A stretch of 64,000 nucleotides of DNA from Burhinus oedicnemus (GCA_008921705.1 VFFE01007563.1:1419800-1483799), one strand, 5' to 3'. Positions 45,511 to 58,873 are shown, counted from the first letter of the stretch. Translations and numbers: made by a program. The notes: generated by a model from the sequence alone, not told the origin.

Positions 45511-48500
45511 TGAAGATAAAAGGTCCAGAGAATAACTTTAATTAAATCATGAATTATGAACCTGGTTTAGCCCTCTGCTTAGAACAACAGCAGGTAAATA
45601 CAAAGGGGATGATCCTGCAGAACATTTTAATTGCAGTAAAAAGACACTGAGTGAGTCTAAAGCTGTAACAATGAGAGAGAGGCAAAAAAAGGTGGAGCCA
45701 TTGATGTGATGGCAAGCAGACTCATGGTTAGGAGGTGGAAGCTCCTTGTTGGGTAAGCATATTGGAGCCATTTATAGAGGTAAGAGAATTACAGAGGATT
45801 TTTCTCAGGGTAAAATCCTCTTGTATTGAAGGATTAAGTTGCTGTAGTTAACCTGATCTTAGGTAGGCAGCAGTGCGAGTACCACAGCAATTTTTCTTTC
45901 CTTATCCAAAACTAAAATGGAACTGTGCTGTAGTTGGATGACTAGGTACAAGCCAAGTAATCCTTCTTCCTTCTCTGCTTTACCTCTCTCTACCTAAAAT
46001 GTTGCTAATAAGTAGACAGCTACTGCGAAACAAATTCAAGGTAATAGGTTTGTTCATAATGAGGTAGAAGTGAGAAACTATCTGAGAGAGTGTAATTTCT
46101 TGTTTAACTGAAAATGCTTTTGAACTATTTCTGTATTATGACCAGTCTCTGGGGAAAATCACTGATTTGGACTTGGTCCATATTCCAAAATGGAATTTTA
46201 AATGCTGACCTCACTGTTAAATATTTTAGGACCTTAATCTATTCATGTTAGCTACATGACCTACTCTTCTGTGGAAGAAAGACTGCATTTCTACGTAAAA
46301 CCTTTGGTATAAGAACACTATGAATGGGGAGCTGTGGTGGCATTTTAAATTTATTGGTCAATAGATTTATTTTATTAGTACTGCTGATGACAGCTACTTG
46401 AATTTTGCTTTTTATGGTGACATCCATGCAAGACTGCAACAAAGCAAAGGGATGCTTCCCACTCCCCAATGAGACTGCAAGCCTCAAGGCCTTTTGGCTA
46501 GCAGAGCATGGAGTCTGGAGGGAAGTTAGGGCAGGAGACCCTCTCCAGGCGGTTGAAGTACAAAGTTGTAGAAAAAATAGGTAGGCAAAGTAGGATTTGA
46601 CCACAGTTGTTAGAGGGCAGGTGCAACTGCAGATCTCCTGGGCTCTTTAATGCATTATGATAGTGCTAGGTCAATGGGGTGGGCCAGATTAGACCTTGCC
46701 TCTCACTTTTCAAGCTCTGCCATGTGCTTTAGAGACTGTGATTGTTATTCTGTATTCAAAATCATTGCTGGAATGACAGAGAGATTTTAGGTACTGCCTC
46801 TTCTACAGTTTTCCATATCTGCTTATTTAGTTGACATTGGGAACAACAAAATGGTTTCAGTGCTTCCTCTGCGTCTTGAAAGTGTAATGCACCAGGTTCC
46901 TGAAAACTTTGCAAAAAATTTGCCAAAAGAGTTTGCAAGTGCTGCTAGAGCTAGGGATGAAAAGAGAGAGTCCTCTTCTCCCTGTACATCTCCCTGTTAG
47001 GAAAGAGATGTCTAGGCAAACATGCCTCTCTAATTCAGATTTACTAGACTTTTCAAATTCAAGCGTTTCCTCCTCAGCTGGAAAAAGAGCAAGTTAAACA
47101 ACATCTAGAAGTGCATGAAAACCGAATCTAAAAGTTGAGGAAGTCGAATGTGATTGAATCTGGAGTGGCAGCTTGACCCCATTTGTCTACTAGTGTAGGC
47201 ATGACTGAGCCCACCCTCTGGTAAGTAAGTGTTCAGTGACATTGCTTCTCTGGAAGTTATTAAAATTTATCACCAATAAAATATTAATTATACAAATACT
47301 ATGAATCCTCAAAGTTCACTCTGTTTTAGACAGTGGGTCTGGGTGTATTTATTCTCCAGAATGGCAGGAAACCCTGGATGTTTCAAACTGTTCTGAAATT
47401 TATCTGTGTTGGTCACTGAGTTGTTCTTAGACATTTTTATTAAGAAAATAATCTTTCTGAAATGCAGGGTTTGAATCTTATCAATGTGTGATATAACTGA
47501 GCAGTACTGTTAAGCAATATTGGACAGATTCTGTTACAGATTGTTTTTGTTTCTTTACTTCTTCTAATATCACCAAGAACTCATAATATATTAAATCATT
47601 ATCGTGCCTTCCTCCCGCTGTTTTCTTAAATATTTTTCTTGTTTGGATGACTTTTGTTTGTTTAGCTCTGTGTATATAGGTCAGCCCTCAATGCAATTAA
47701 TTTATTAAAGTGTTAACTTGAGTTGGGTTACTAGGTCAGTTCAGAATAAAGTAGGTTCCTTGTTCAGGGATTTTTATTTTGTTTGTATTACCTGATAGCA
47801 ACTTATAAAATCTCTAAAATAAATAGGTGATGCTCTGTTTTGTATGTGAAACTGTTCTTCAAAAAGTGAAATGTCTACCTGAGGGGCCAAAGGTCAAGAT
47901 GGTGTCAGGCAGGTGAAGATCCTTTTGCATCCCCCTGCACTTTTGTTTGGCGTAATAGAAACAAGCATGGTGGCATAAATAAAAATTATGCTAAGAAAGA
48001 ACCATTGGTTGGTTACCAGATATGAATATGTGGTCACAGTGATTTACACACAGATTGGTGTGTATTTGCACTTGCATTGTACAAACACACTCTTTGTAAG
48101 GGAGGGCACACGAATAAAGTTGAAATCAAACACAATGGCTGGCTTTTGCATCATTGGAGATTGATACTCTAGCTTATATGTGTATAAGTAGTTGTCATGG
48201 CTTGTAACTTTTGCTATATTTGTCAATCTACAATTTTACAGTACATCTAACTGGTTACAAGAAATAAAAATGCATATGTGTGATTTTACAGCTGGTACTC
48301 TACTATTTAGTTGAATGACTTCTGCTTTTAACATTTAGTTAGCTGTTTTTCTGTGATAACCATAATGGTTTTTTCTCAGATATGTGATTTGTCCTCATTT
48401 CAAAAGCAAGTAAATAAAAAATGGACTATCTTTGAAATGAAGACCCCACAAACTTCTTGTATTTCTAAATACTCAATAGGATATAACAGTGGAGGAAAAA

Positions 48501-49098
48501 AAATCCTTTTTTATGTTTTTGTGCGTCAGTACTCATTGTGATGTATTTTTGACAATTAAAACAAAAACATGCCCACCAAGCTGGAGTCTTCTACTATACA
48601 CTGTAAACTTTAATGAAGTCTCTACTCATTGTAGGCCTAGGGACAAACGGGAAAAAAGTGATCATCTAGTAAGGGCTGAGGACATGTAGAGGGGACTATT
48701 GTTACCACTGCTGTTGCTGAATTTCAGAACTCCACAGTTATTTTCATCACTGTTTAAATGCCAAGCATTTTGTTAATGTCCAATGCTGTCATGGCTATGG
48801 TTTTTAACTAAAAAAAAAATAAAAATCTTAATTGGATTCATTTTGATAGCTTCCCAGACTCAGCTTGAGCAGAATTGCTTACCTAATTCTAGCCATATTT
48901 CACCCGTCTGAGTGAAAAGTGTGTCATGTTATGCAACTAATGCTTATATTTTTGATATCAAAAACTTCACTGCAGGTCAAGACTGCAGTAGCTATCAGGA
49001 AAAATGAGAACCAGATATTGTACGGCTGATTCTGGGAACTGAAGGACAGATACTTGATCTCTGTATGTCACCTACATAAGTACTGAGAATTTCATGCT
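45511..49098. other. Unique AT-rich sequence, no gene recognised
   Basis: Contains an unassigned 118-codon minus-strand frame (46248-46604) with no recognisable motif. No repeats or RNA genes were identified. Confidence 0.5.
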
Positions 49099-49124
49099 GG
49101 GGGGGGAAGGGGATGGGGGATGGG
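49099..49124 (+). repeat. G-rich tract with G-quadruplex potential
   Basis: G-runs of 8, 4, 5 and 3 are separated by AA, AT and AT on the plus strand. This satisfies the usual four-run quadruplex pattern. It is an isolated G-rich patch in AT-rich DNA. Confidence 0.7.
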
Positions 49125-51819
49125 ATACATGACATGACTGTAACAGAGCGATGTCACCAGGGCTTTAAAAGCTCCTGTTTTAAAGACATTGCTCCAGGTG
49201 ATACTATACGATACAAAAAAGAGCCAGTGGGACCTCATGAGTATTTGAGTTTACAAAGCTATCAGTGACAAATGAACTCTCTCCTTTTACTTTTAAACCA
49301 AGTGCATTTAGAATGGTAATTATTGAGAGAAAAAGTGTGTGTGGAGCTTCACAATGCTATTTTTAGGGAGCTTTTGCAGAGAAAAGTTTTGTATATTAAC
49401 ACTGGCAAGTGTAGCCAATGCTACCAAGTGTAGAGAAGATTAAGGATGACAGGAGCTAACTGATAGCAAGGGAAAGCATGCTAAATAGTAGAGTATCTGT
49501 AGATTACTTCTTATTACAGCACTTGGCACATACCTACGAGTGGAGGGGAGTGTAAGGCAGCTCACCATTAATGTTGTGCAGAACAATAAATTCTTCACCT
49601 TCCGTCCATCTGCCTTGAGGTAGCTGGACAATAAGCAATAAAGGTAGCCACATTTTGCTCTCTAAGTGATTAATATATCTGCTGTTGTGCAGTTTAAGCC
49701 AGTCAGTTGAAATTCTTTAATAGAGTATTTTAATTATTCCACCAAACTTCAGATCTCTTAGGTAAGCCCTGCTTAACAAAAATTACCTGAGATCTGGGCA
49801 ACTTGTAGACGTTTATAGTTACAACATCAGAACTGATGCTCCCTTGCTACCCAGCCTGAAGGCAGTAATCATTCACTGCATAGAGGAAACAAAATCTTTG
49901 TGGTTGCTAAGCAGAGTTTCACTGACACGAAGATTAAAAACAGCTTCAGATTCACACTGTAGTTATAAAGAAAATATTTACATCCTGTGAAGAAGCAGTG
50001 ATTATTTTCACTGGAAGAAAATAAAAAGGAGAAAATGTTACTTAAAATATATGGGAATGACATTTATCCGTGAATGAATAACATAGCTGAGGGTCGAGTT
50101 CATAACAGAAAAACACTGTAGGCAGATCTGCCATGCAGAGCAGAGAAAAAAAAAATTACTTGTAAGTCAGGAGAAAAATTAAAAAAAAAAAATTCATACT
50201 GACAAATGTAGAAAGGAAGGCACAGTTTTTACATGAAGAAATGACAGTACCTTGCCAGGCAAAGGAAGCATTTCAGTCCACATCTGGAAAAAAAATTTCT
50301 GTTTCAGAGTTTACTAAGTAACTGCAAAAGTAAATAAGGTGAAACAATGCATTTTGGTGCTTAAAAAACATTTTGTACTTTTTGAGGGGAAAAAAAAGAA
50401 GAAGATATCTTAGGTTGAAACTGATTTTGATGATATTTTGGTTCAGCCAGCAAGCCAAAAAACAGTTATTTATCCTTTTCTGCAAAAGGAGAGGTTGAAG
50501 ATGTATCTTGTTTCCCACCCCCAGGCAAGTGTGCTGGAAGCTGTCTTGGTATTATTAAGTCAAAAGACTGAAGACCTGTTGTAAAGTATATGCATTTTTA
50601 TACATATGTATATGTGGGTATTTGTATGATTAGATGTTTAGGTACACTTTTTTTGTCATTTTTTTTAATATAACCTGTTTTAAATTAATTGTTTGTAATT
50701 TGCTACTCTTCCTTTTGCAGCACATTAATACTGGCTGTCAGACAAAGAACAGAATGTGTTAAATAAATTTCATTTAGCTCTGTGGGGTTTTTATCGTCTA
50801 ACAGTGAGGCATGAAATGTTTCTTAGAGCTCTGCCTGTCTGCCCATTGCTTGTGTATTTGTATTTTGGAAATGCCTCAAGTCCAGATAAGTGCTCAGGGC
50901 AGGTGTTATATGAGGCATCGCCCTGCTCTCAGGCCCTACTTTTCTGTCCCTTCTCCCAGCTTGAAACTCAGAAAGTGAAAACAAGGCATCAAAAATTATC
51001 CAGATCAGTCCTCTAAATTCCTAGTTTACTACAGTTATTTATATGAAGTGTATGCCTCTGGGGATGGACATGAAGGTACTCTTTCAAAAAGTCCTTGATG
51101 TGACTAGGATTTTTCTTGCCTAGTACTTATAGTTGCTAAAACATTGCAGGGAATGGCAGTTACATGCTGTCTGAAATGACCCCATAAAGATCACCTTGAA
51201 TGTGACTACAGCGATGGGACAGTGTACACATCAAAGTCTGAACATTAATGAACACGGTACTTTGTACTGTAACAGAGACCATTTGATCAACGCGATCCTG
51301 TAAGGTTATCTAAATGTGTCAAAGTACAAGTCTAGTCAAGAATATATTTTGCTGTTGTTATCATTTCATTCACATTTGCTTTATTTCTCTCCCTGGAGTT
51401 CTGGCACTTCGAAGAAAATTTTAGAATGTGTAAGGTTGTTCAGCTAAGCTCACTTGTGACCTGTGTTTGACTTCCATCACCACTTCAGTTTTGCACTGGG
51501 GTAATTAAATACCGTGGGAAATGAATATGCTCCCAAGCCATGCTGCTGTCAGTGGACAAGATTTTTCTTTGCTATATACTTTTAAAGATATCTATGCATT
51601 TTTAATATTATTAAAAAATCAAATAAAATAAAAACACAGCTTTGACTCCAAAGTTTAAACCTGAAGCCTCGCTTGTAAGCTGAAGTCTCTGGTAAAGAGT
51701 GTGTGTACCTGTAAGTTTGACTACTTATCTATAAATATATACTCTAGTCACCAGTAAACCTTGTCTTAGCTACGTTTTCAGGCCAACATAGCTAACCGTT
51801 ACCATTATATTGAAATAGG
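49125..51819. other. Unique AT-rich sequence, no gene recognised
   Basis: Has A runs near 50147-50156 and 50178-50190, and an ATACATATGTATATGTGGGT patch near 50599. No gene is supported. Confidence 0.5.
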
Positions 51820-53070
51820 ATCATAGAATCATAGGATATCCCAAGTTGGAAGGGACACATAAGGATCATCAATTCCAACTCCCTGCTCCTCAACGGACTG
51901 CCTAAAACTAAACCATATGACTAAGAGCATTCTCCAGACACTCCTTGAACTTTGACAGGCTTGATGCCATCACCACTTCCCTGGGGAGCCTGTTCCAGTG
52001 ACCAATCTCTCTCAGTGAAGAACCTTTTCCTAATGGCCAGTCTGAACTTCCCTGTCACAGCTTCATTCCATTTCCTCGTGTCCTATGGCTGGTCACCAGA
52101 GAGAGGAGATCAGCACCTCCCCTTCCACCACCCCCCTTGAGGAAGCTGTAGACTGTGATGAGATCACTCGTCAGCCTTCTCTTCTCCAAGCTCAACAAAC
52201 CAAGTGGCCTCAGGATTAAGGCCTTTCACCATCTTTCTCACCCTCCTCTGGACACACACTAATAGTCTGGTGTTTTTCTTGTATTGAGGCACCCAAAACT
52301 GCACACAGTACTCAAGGTGGGGCCTCACCAGTGCACTGTAGAGCGGGACAGTCACCTCCCTCAACCAGCTAGCAATGCTGCGCTTGATGCACCCCAGGAC
52401 ACAGTTGTCCCTTTTGGCTGACAGGCCACACTGTTGACTTATAGTCAACTTGCCATCAACCCAAACCCCCAGACCTCTTTTTGTGGGGCTGCTTTCCAGC
52501 CCCTGTTCCCTCAATTTGTACATGTAACCAGGATTACACCGTCCCAGATGGAGAATCCAGCACTTGCTTTTGTTAAATTTCGTACGGCTGGTGATTGCCC
52601 AGCTCTCTCTAGTCTATCCAGATGTCTTTGTAAGGCCTCTCTACCCTCGAGGGAGTCCACAGCTCCTCCTAGTTTAGTATTGTCAGCAAACTTAATGTAC
52701 ATTCAATTCCTGTGTCCAGATCATTTATAAAACCTTGAAAAGAACTGACCCTAAAATCAAGCCCTGAGGAACCCCAACATTGCTCACCAAACTTAGTATG
52801 GACTTGTCTAGCTGTGTGCTGGACATTTTGTCCAGAAGGATACTGTGAGAGACAGTATCAAAAGCTTTGCTAAAATAAAAAAAACCCACATCTACTGGCT
52901 TCCCTTGGTCAAATAAATGAGTGACCTTGTCATAAAAGGAAATCAAGGTGATTAAGCAGGACTTTCCGCTCATGAACCCATGCTGGCTATGACCAATGAC
53001 AGCACTGTCTCTCAAGTGTTTTTCAATAACTCCCAGAATGACCTTCTCCATAATTTTAGCAGGCACTGGT
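51820..53070 (-). mobile_element. CR1 non-LTR retrotransposon, 5'-truncated, 3' end at 51820
   Basis: The 3' end is marked by inverted octamers CATAGAAT (51822-51829) and CATAGGAT (51830-51837), followed by ATCCCAAGTTGGAAGGGACA. Then come the 3' UTR (to about 52190) and ORF2 remnants up to the PVPAKIMEK motif at about 53049-53070. The element starts abruptly there. It is about 1.25 kb long and inverted with respect to the related copy at 42815-43352. A 10-bp direct repeat (TATTGAAATA) occurs at 51808-51817 and at 53134-53143. It could be a target-site duplication only if the element really extends to about 53133, which I cannot show. Confidence 0.95.
52009..52214 (-). repeat. Near-identical inverted-repeat block (partner 42974-43180)
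   Basis: Reverse complement of the plus-strand CR1 block, with one substitution and one 1-bp indel by hand alignment. The identity begins at CTCTCAGTGAAG (52009) and ends at CCACTTGG..CTCAG (about 52214). Beyond these points the two copies differ at many sites. See the findings for the interpretation as a conversion tract. Confidence 0.8.
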
Positions 53071-53087
53071 AATACATATTCTAACAC
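52164..53087 (-). pseudogene. CR1 ORF2 reverse transcriptase remnant, frameshifted and deleted
   Basis: Three minus-strand pieces in different frames carry the motifs of CR1 RT. 53069-52725 has PVPAKIMEKVILGVIEKHL, IGHSQHGFMSGKSC, a YFSKAFDTVSHSILLDK motif and GVPQGLILGSVLFKVL. 52702-52511 has KFADNTKLGGAVD and LQRHLDRLERAGQSP. 52523-52164 has [35 protein letters not shown] and SALVRPHLEYCVQFW. The frames need two shifts, and about 25-30 residues between SILLDKM and GVPQG appear to be missing relative to the usual CR1 RT. The FADD catalytic box reads FADN (52679-52690), which would destroy polymerase activity. It is a dead copy; the first residues of the 53087 piece lie in flanking DNA. Confidence 0.9.
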
Positions 53088-53150
53088 ACTACATATAATA
53101 AATACATATTCTAATATAATGTTTCAATATCTGTATTGAAATACATATTT
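53071..53150. repeat. AT-rich direct repeats and small palindrome at the CR1 5' junction
   Basis: AATACATATTCTA occurs at 53071-53083 and 53101-53113, and AATACATATT again at 53140-53149. Between them TTTCAATA (53122-53129) and TATTGAAA (53134-53141) form an 8-bp inverted repeat with a 4-nt loop. The first copy abuts the last recognisable CR1 base. Confidence 0.75.
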
Positions 53151-54249
53151 TTTTCTGCTTAGTACTGAAATATGTCTGCTCCAGCTCTTTGAGAAAGTGG
53201 TTATGATACATTTTCATTGTTAAGATAAGATTAATGTAAATAGGTGCATTTGTTCCTACATAGTATTTGAATAGGAACTTGCAATTTCTGTAAAGGTCCT
53301 ATTTTTCACAGAAGTCATTTAGACTAAAAAGTATAAATACATTTGTAGGTTATATCAAACTAGAATAAATTGTTTGAGCCTTTTCTCAAATCTGTTATTT
53401 TCTTGAGCCTTTCTGTTCCACTGAAAGAAAGCCTCTGGTAGTTACAGCTTAGGACTGAAATCTCGCAGACCACAGGTATTGTCTTTTCAAAATGATAGAG
53501 TATTTTTAATTCATTTTTGTGCAAATTGCAGGTCACAATTTTTTTTAATGATTGTTCTTTGTGATATTTATCCCCCACTGTGGATTTTGTAGCATTTCTT
53601 CCTCATCTACTGGATTATTCTTCAAAACCTGCATAACTCTTAAGCTCCTTTTCACAAGGGTATTTCTGCATGGAGTATGTATTTTATTCAAAATAAGAAC
53701 TGATAAAAAAATCACACAAAACTAAATGGTTATTTGATTATTTAGATAGAATTGCAAAACAATTTACAATAGATTGCTTATGCTGGAGAAGTATCCACTG
53801 TCAATGAACCATTTTAAGAGGTTCTTTGAAAAAGACAGTACAAAAACTTTGTATAGAAAAACATTTGACATATTTCCTCTGCTGTTCAGCTGCTATGAAC
53901 TTTCTGATTCTTTCAAAGTTTCTAAATAGAGTGCCTAAATACCACCAGAGAGGTTTTTCTTGCCATTTTTCTAGCTATAGGGAAAATGGAAAATTAATAT
54001 ATCTCACTTGAGCCTTTTCCTAACACCATATCAACAAACTGTGGCCCATGTTCAGGTCATCATTAACATGAACCTGTCAATCCATCTCTGGCCCATAAGC
54101 TGATTTTATGCAGTGATGATTTTAATTACCATTTTCCCCGTATTTGCTTTTTCAGATCAATGTCTCTACTTCCCTTTGGGCCAGGTTCTATTGATGAATA
54201 TTTTGGAATCTATGCAGTTACTATTACTGCTCTGTATAAATATACTGTG

Positions 54250-54283
54250 ATTTTTGTTTTGTTTTTGTTTTGCTTTGTTTTTA
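54250..54283. repeat. (GTTTT)n microsatellite
   Basis: About six GTTTT/GTTTTT units with one GCTTT interruption. Confidence 0.85.
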
Positions 54284-55038
54284 TCATGAAGAACGCCATT
54301 GTTGCTTTTGCCATTTTGGAACAAGAAGCAAATCTATGAAGACTACTTTTGAATACTGGAGGGGGAAAGGAAAAACAGCTGTACCCACTCACTAATGGGC
54401 AAGTTCTGTTGTGGTATCTTACTCAAGTTGAATGATCCATTGCTTCATATATATTTCCTTCAAACCAAGTTTTGTCATTAGTCACTAGTTCTTTGGGAAA
54501 ATAATTTATTTCTAAACTCTGTCTTTAAGGGCAGAGATTGTAATAAGCCATGCAGTACCAAGGAAGCAGTTGACACTGCAGAAAGCGTTGGTGTTGTATC
54601 AAACTGCAACCAAACTGATTTCACGCCAGCTGTCTTTTTATTGGTAGCTATACATACATATTTCTAAAACTTTCTCTTGCCAGCTTAGTGTAACATCAAC
54701 CCCAGTTACACAATCCTGTCTCAGATAAATGAAGAGTATCTCTGTGGATTTATTCCCTCAGGGTCAATTTTCCATATCAGTCCAATGCCAGATAACTCAT
54801 TGTAAACATTGGGCACGCATTCCTTGTGACAAAGCTGTTCATTTATACTTCATCTAAGTATCCTTGTGTTGAGCAAACCACTCCAACTCAGTTCCATTTT
54901 TGTTGGCAATTACCATTAGTATTTCCCTTTGCTCTGTTGTTCTGTCTAAAAAAACCCTCAGATGTCTGAAACATTTACACAGTGCTCTTCCTCCTATTTT
55001 TTTCTTGGCCGCTGCTCACCACCAAGCTTCTGTGCTTT

Positions 55039-55051
55039 AAAAAAAAAAAAA
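55039..55051. repeat. Poly-A run
   Basis: Run of about 13 A without a recognisable retrotransposon body upstream. Confidence 0.8.
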
Positions 55052-58000
55052 GTGTATTAGCTGAGATATAGTTATTTCTTTGCATGGAATGCTTATATTT
55101 ATCATCCAGTACCATGTTGAGTGATAAATTTGCCTCATCCTTTAACAATATTGATGGCAAGTGATTGTCCAAATGCACTAAATATCTATTTCAAAATGTT
55201 TGGAAAAAAACGTACTTACTACTTTGTTCTGGTACATACGAATGTAAGATTATGGCCATGAACATAGTTGTTCTTTGTTCTTAGCTCGTGCAAATAGTCC
55301 TTAAGCTGCCAGTATGTGTTGTTTCAGTTCATTCTATCTTACAGGGCTGATAAACCTTCAATCAGCAAAGTGGATAGTTAAGTAGACATAAATTATGTTA
55401 GTATGACATCACAAGCTTCAAACAATATGACCAATATATGTTCCCAGGTCATACATGATATATCCTTTACCTCTACTGCTTGTGTTCCTTTCATGAGTTC
55501 TGTACTCACAAATTATTGTATGTTAAGCTTGATGTTTATCTAACTGAGAATTTTACACTTGGAATGTCCAGAGACACATGAGGTGTACCCCTTGATGCAG
55601 AGTTAAGGTACATCAGAAGCTGTAATTACTTGGGTGCCAAGCTAGAAAGGGATAATGTGTCTAATTTACATAAGTTACCTACATTGCACATTAGTTAAGT
55701 TACCTCTTTAAAGTTGCCCATACTATACCTGTCAGCAATGACAAACTGCTTATAGATGTGAATGTAAGGCATTCATTCGTTTATGGGTACAAAGTACTTT
55801 TCACACTCACAAACCAGCATTATGTCTTGGCACACTGAGTTTTTTATTTGGATCTCCACAACGGATGAAGAATGCGTACAATCACATGTATGCTGACAGC
55901 TTCTTATTAGCAATTCATTTGAAGAAGTAGCTACTTTGGATATGTAATATTTGAAGCACACAAGCACAGAAATGTGTTTTTGAGGAATTATTAAGCAAAC
56001 AGAAGAAGTATTGTTAGCAATTTGAATTTATATACACACTGACACATTAGCTGTGAGCTAATATTGTCATAAACTTAAGACAGACCCACTGTTATGTCCC
56101 CATATGTAACAGCATTTTAACATAGCTTTTGGATCTGAAACTCTAGAAACAGGAGAAGAGGAAACAGTAGTGGAAAACTAACCTGTCACGAGGACTGTCC
56201 AGCCTTGCAAATCATTTATATCTGATCAGCTAATATCAGCTTTCAGTTATATTGCCCAGAGTGATACTGTGTAAACTGTTAACAGAATTGTATTGCACAA
56301 ATGGGGCTTGGGCCTGATAACCTAATGTGTGATCCAGGAACTTAACCAGATCTTGAATCCTCTCAAGGGAAAGGGACAACACAATAAAAACACAAAAACC
56401 CCACTGAGTGACTGCCATCAGCCATTAGTGATCAAAATAACCATCAAACGCTTTTCAGCACTGTTAATCATAGTATTAAGGGAGGCATATAGTTTAAGAA
56501 AGCAAAGTCATTAACCTGGGTTTTTCTACCTTCAGAGCACTGCATTTAAAAAAGATCAACTTGCTCCTGAAACAGGAAATACACTTTTAAAATTGTGGTT
56601 AAATAAACTATTTCATAGCTGTACCAAGATTAACACAGAAGACGGATTTACTTAGCTGGCTAATTCTGGATAAATCTTTCCTTAGGTTCATTGTAGATAA
56701 AAAGAGAATAGCACACGTTCAAGAAAGTTTATCTAGATGTGTATGTAGCTAGACAAACCATTAAAAGTCTTGAGAGATGCCTGTTTGTGTTCTGAGTTTT
56801 CATTTCTCATTCCTTTAATAAATTCTTCAGCTTTAGGTTTTTTGTTATCGGAAGCTCTCTAATGAAACTTTCTGACTGAAGTTTGTGCGTTCAACTTTTA
56901 TAGTAACTTTAGTCAAAAAGGAAGATTTAATTGTATTTATTTTAATCCTTTATACTTTGCTGTACTTGTAAGATCCAGACCAGCTGAGAGAAGGTGAACT
57001 GTGTTCTGCTTGTTTTTGTGCATCAGCAGTTGTTTTTAAATTTCGGATAGTTATAGCCACTCATGTAAGGAATTTGCACTTTGTGTGTCACTGAAGACTA
57101 ACCACAAGACAGTGGAGTCAGAAATAAAGTCTATTTTTCTAGATAATACTTACTGCCATATTTATAGAATAAGAAAGAATCTGCTTGATTCTCAGGCCCC
57201 ATGCTGAGCTTTCAGGGCCCGCAATTAGAAGAAATGGAAATAAAATCTTCTGGGGAAAAAAAATTGCATTGAAAAAGCAAAGATGGAATTTTTAGTGCAG
57301 TGTTCTTCTACAGTTTTTCAAAGCCCTTTCAATGGATAAACACCAAGTTTAAATATTCCCAGCATCTCAGGACAAGCCCCCCTCCTACATTCAATTGAGT
57401 GGGACATGGCTGAGAATATTACACTGTTTCCGACGTTTTGCCTGTCCCTTTATATTTCAGAAATTTCTTGTCTTTCTGAAATCATCAGCTGTGGAAAAAT
57501 AAGTAGAAATAGCAGCAAAAGACTTACAGAGTTAGCTTTCTGGGCAGGACCAGTACACCTAAGATGCCACGGATTTGCAACCACAAATAAGATTGTTCCT
57601 TGCATCTCACAGAAGGATTTCTCAGGGTTGTTGCTGTTAGCTGTGCTAAACTTCTCAATTTAGCCATGGACACCTGGCCAGCAAAGGAAGGATACAGCTC
57701 ACATTGAGCTATAGCAGTAGCAACTGTTAAGCTCACCTGTAAATCAAGATGCTCAGTGATGCCTTTGTTAATGGAGTGTACATTAAAGAAGCAACTGAAG
57801 CCAGGGCTTCATCTGGAGATTAATGGAAATTTAATCCAGAAGGATTACATGGAAAAATATGCTTAAATAAGATATTTTCTTAGGTGAGATCTGGGGTGAG
57901 ATCTTCATTCTTCTACACCAACATCATTCCTAAAATAAAAATTAGTCCTCCTTCTACCGACTGCTGTCTTTCTACTCTGCGGGTACCTTATCCCTCTTAC

Positions 58001-58873
58001 CTTTTTTCTGAACTCATGCGAAAAAGAGCTTAAAGCCCCCTCAGCTTTCTCTAACTCCCTGCTTAATGGCAAGAGGGGCAATTTGGAACCTTACAGTTAT
58101 TTATTCGCTTAAATCTCTGAATGAGCTGGTTCTTCATTAACTTAAAAACTCTAAAACTTAACAATGTCCTTTTCAAAAACAAGGTTCTGTTGCTAAACAT
58201 TGAAAACTAAGAAGAAGCACTGTCTGAATTCAAGATGCAACTTTCTCTCTTCTAATCTAGGGAGTGGAAATAATAGTGGCTCAGGCACATGATTCCCCTT
58301 CTACCCACACTGAACGGCTTATAAAGGCGCTCTGCACACAGGGTCAGTAAGATCCGTAATACTAGAGTCTTTAGTTGTGCCTTCTGAAGTGAATTCTCCT
58401 TATGTAAAATGCAGGTTGTTCAATCCAAATGATTATGGTCCTGCACCCAGTTTTTTTGGGCACATGAAACATCTGACATACAGTAAAATTCCCATGTCCT
58501 GGAAGAGAAGAAAGCTTTTCCAGCTCCAGAAATTAGACAGTTCAGCTCTGACTGAAATGGAAATCGCATTTTAGACTTTGCTGGAGCTTGTTAAGTAATT
58601 TACAGAAGAGATGTGCCTTCAAATCCCTTAGGCAACAAGAAATACTTATTCTGCAAGTGCGCCACAATTGTTAACCAATCTGTTTGGTGAAAGGGAGTGT
58701 CAGCATCTCCATTTCCTGGATGATTCTGCATTCAGATCCATAAATATTTGATCTTTTTCTTAAGGAGAAATTATTGTTTCTGGTTCCAAAACAGTTTCCT
58801 TATAACAAACAAACACCTAGTAAACAAAAAGCCTGGAGTAGGGGAGATCATCACATTTCCTTCATTTCCTAAG

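Noticed and set aside
46248..46604. 118-codon minus-strand open frame
   Set aside because: Length is within chance expectation for AT-rich DNA over 64 kb, with no motif and no splice support.
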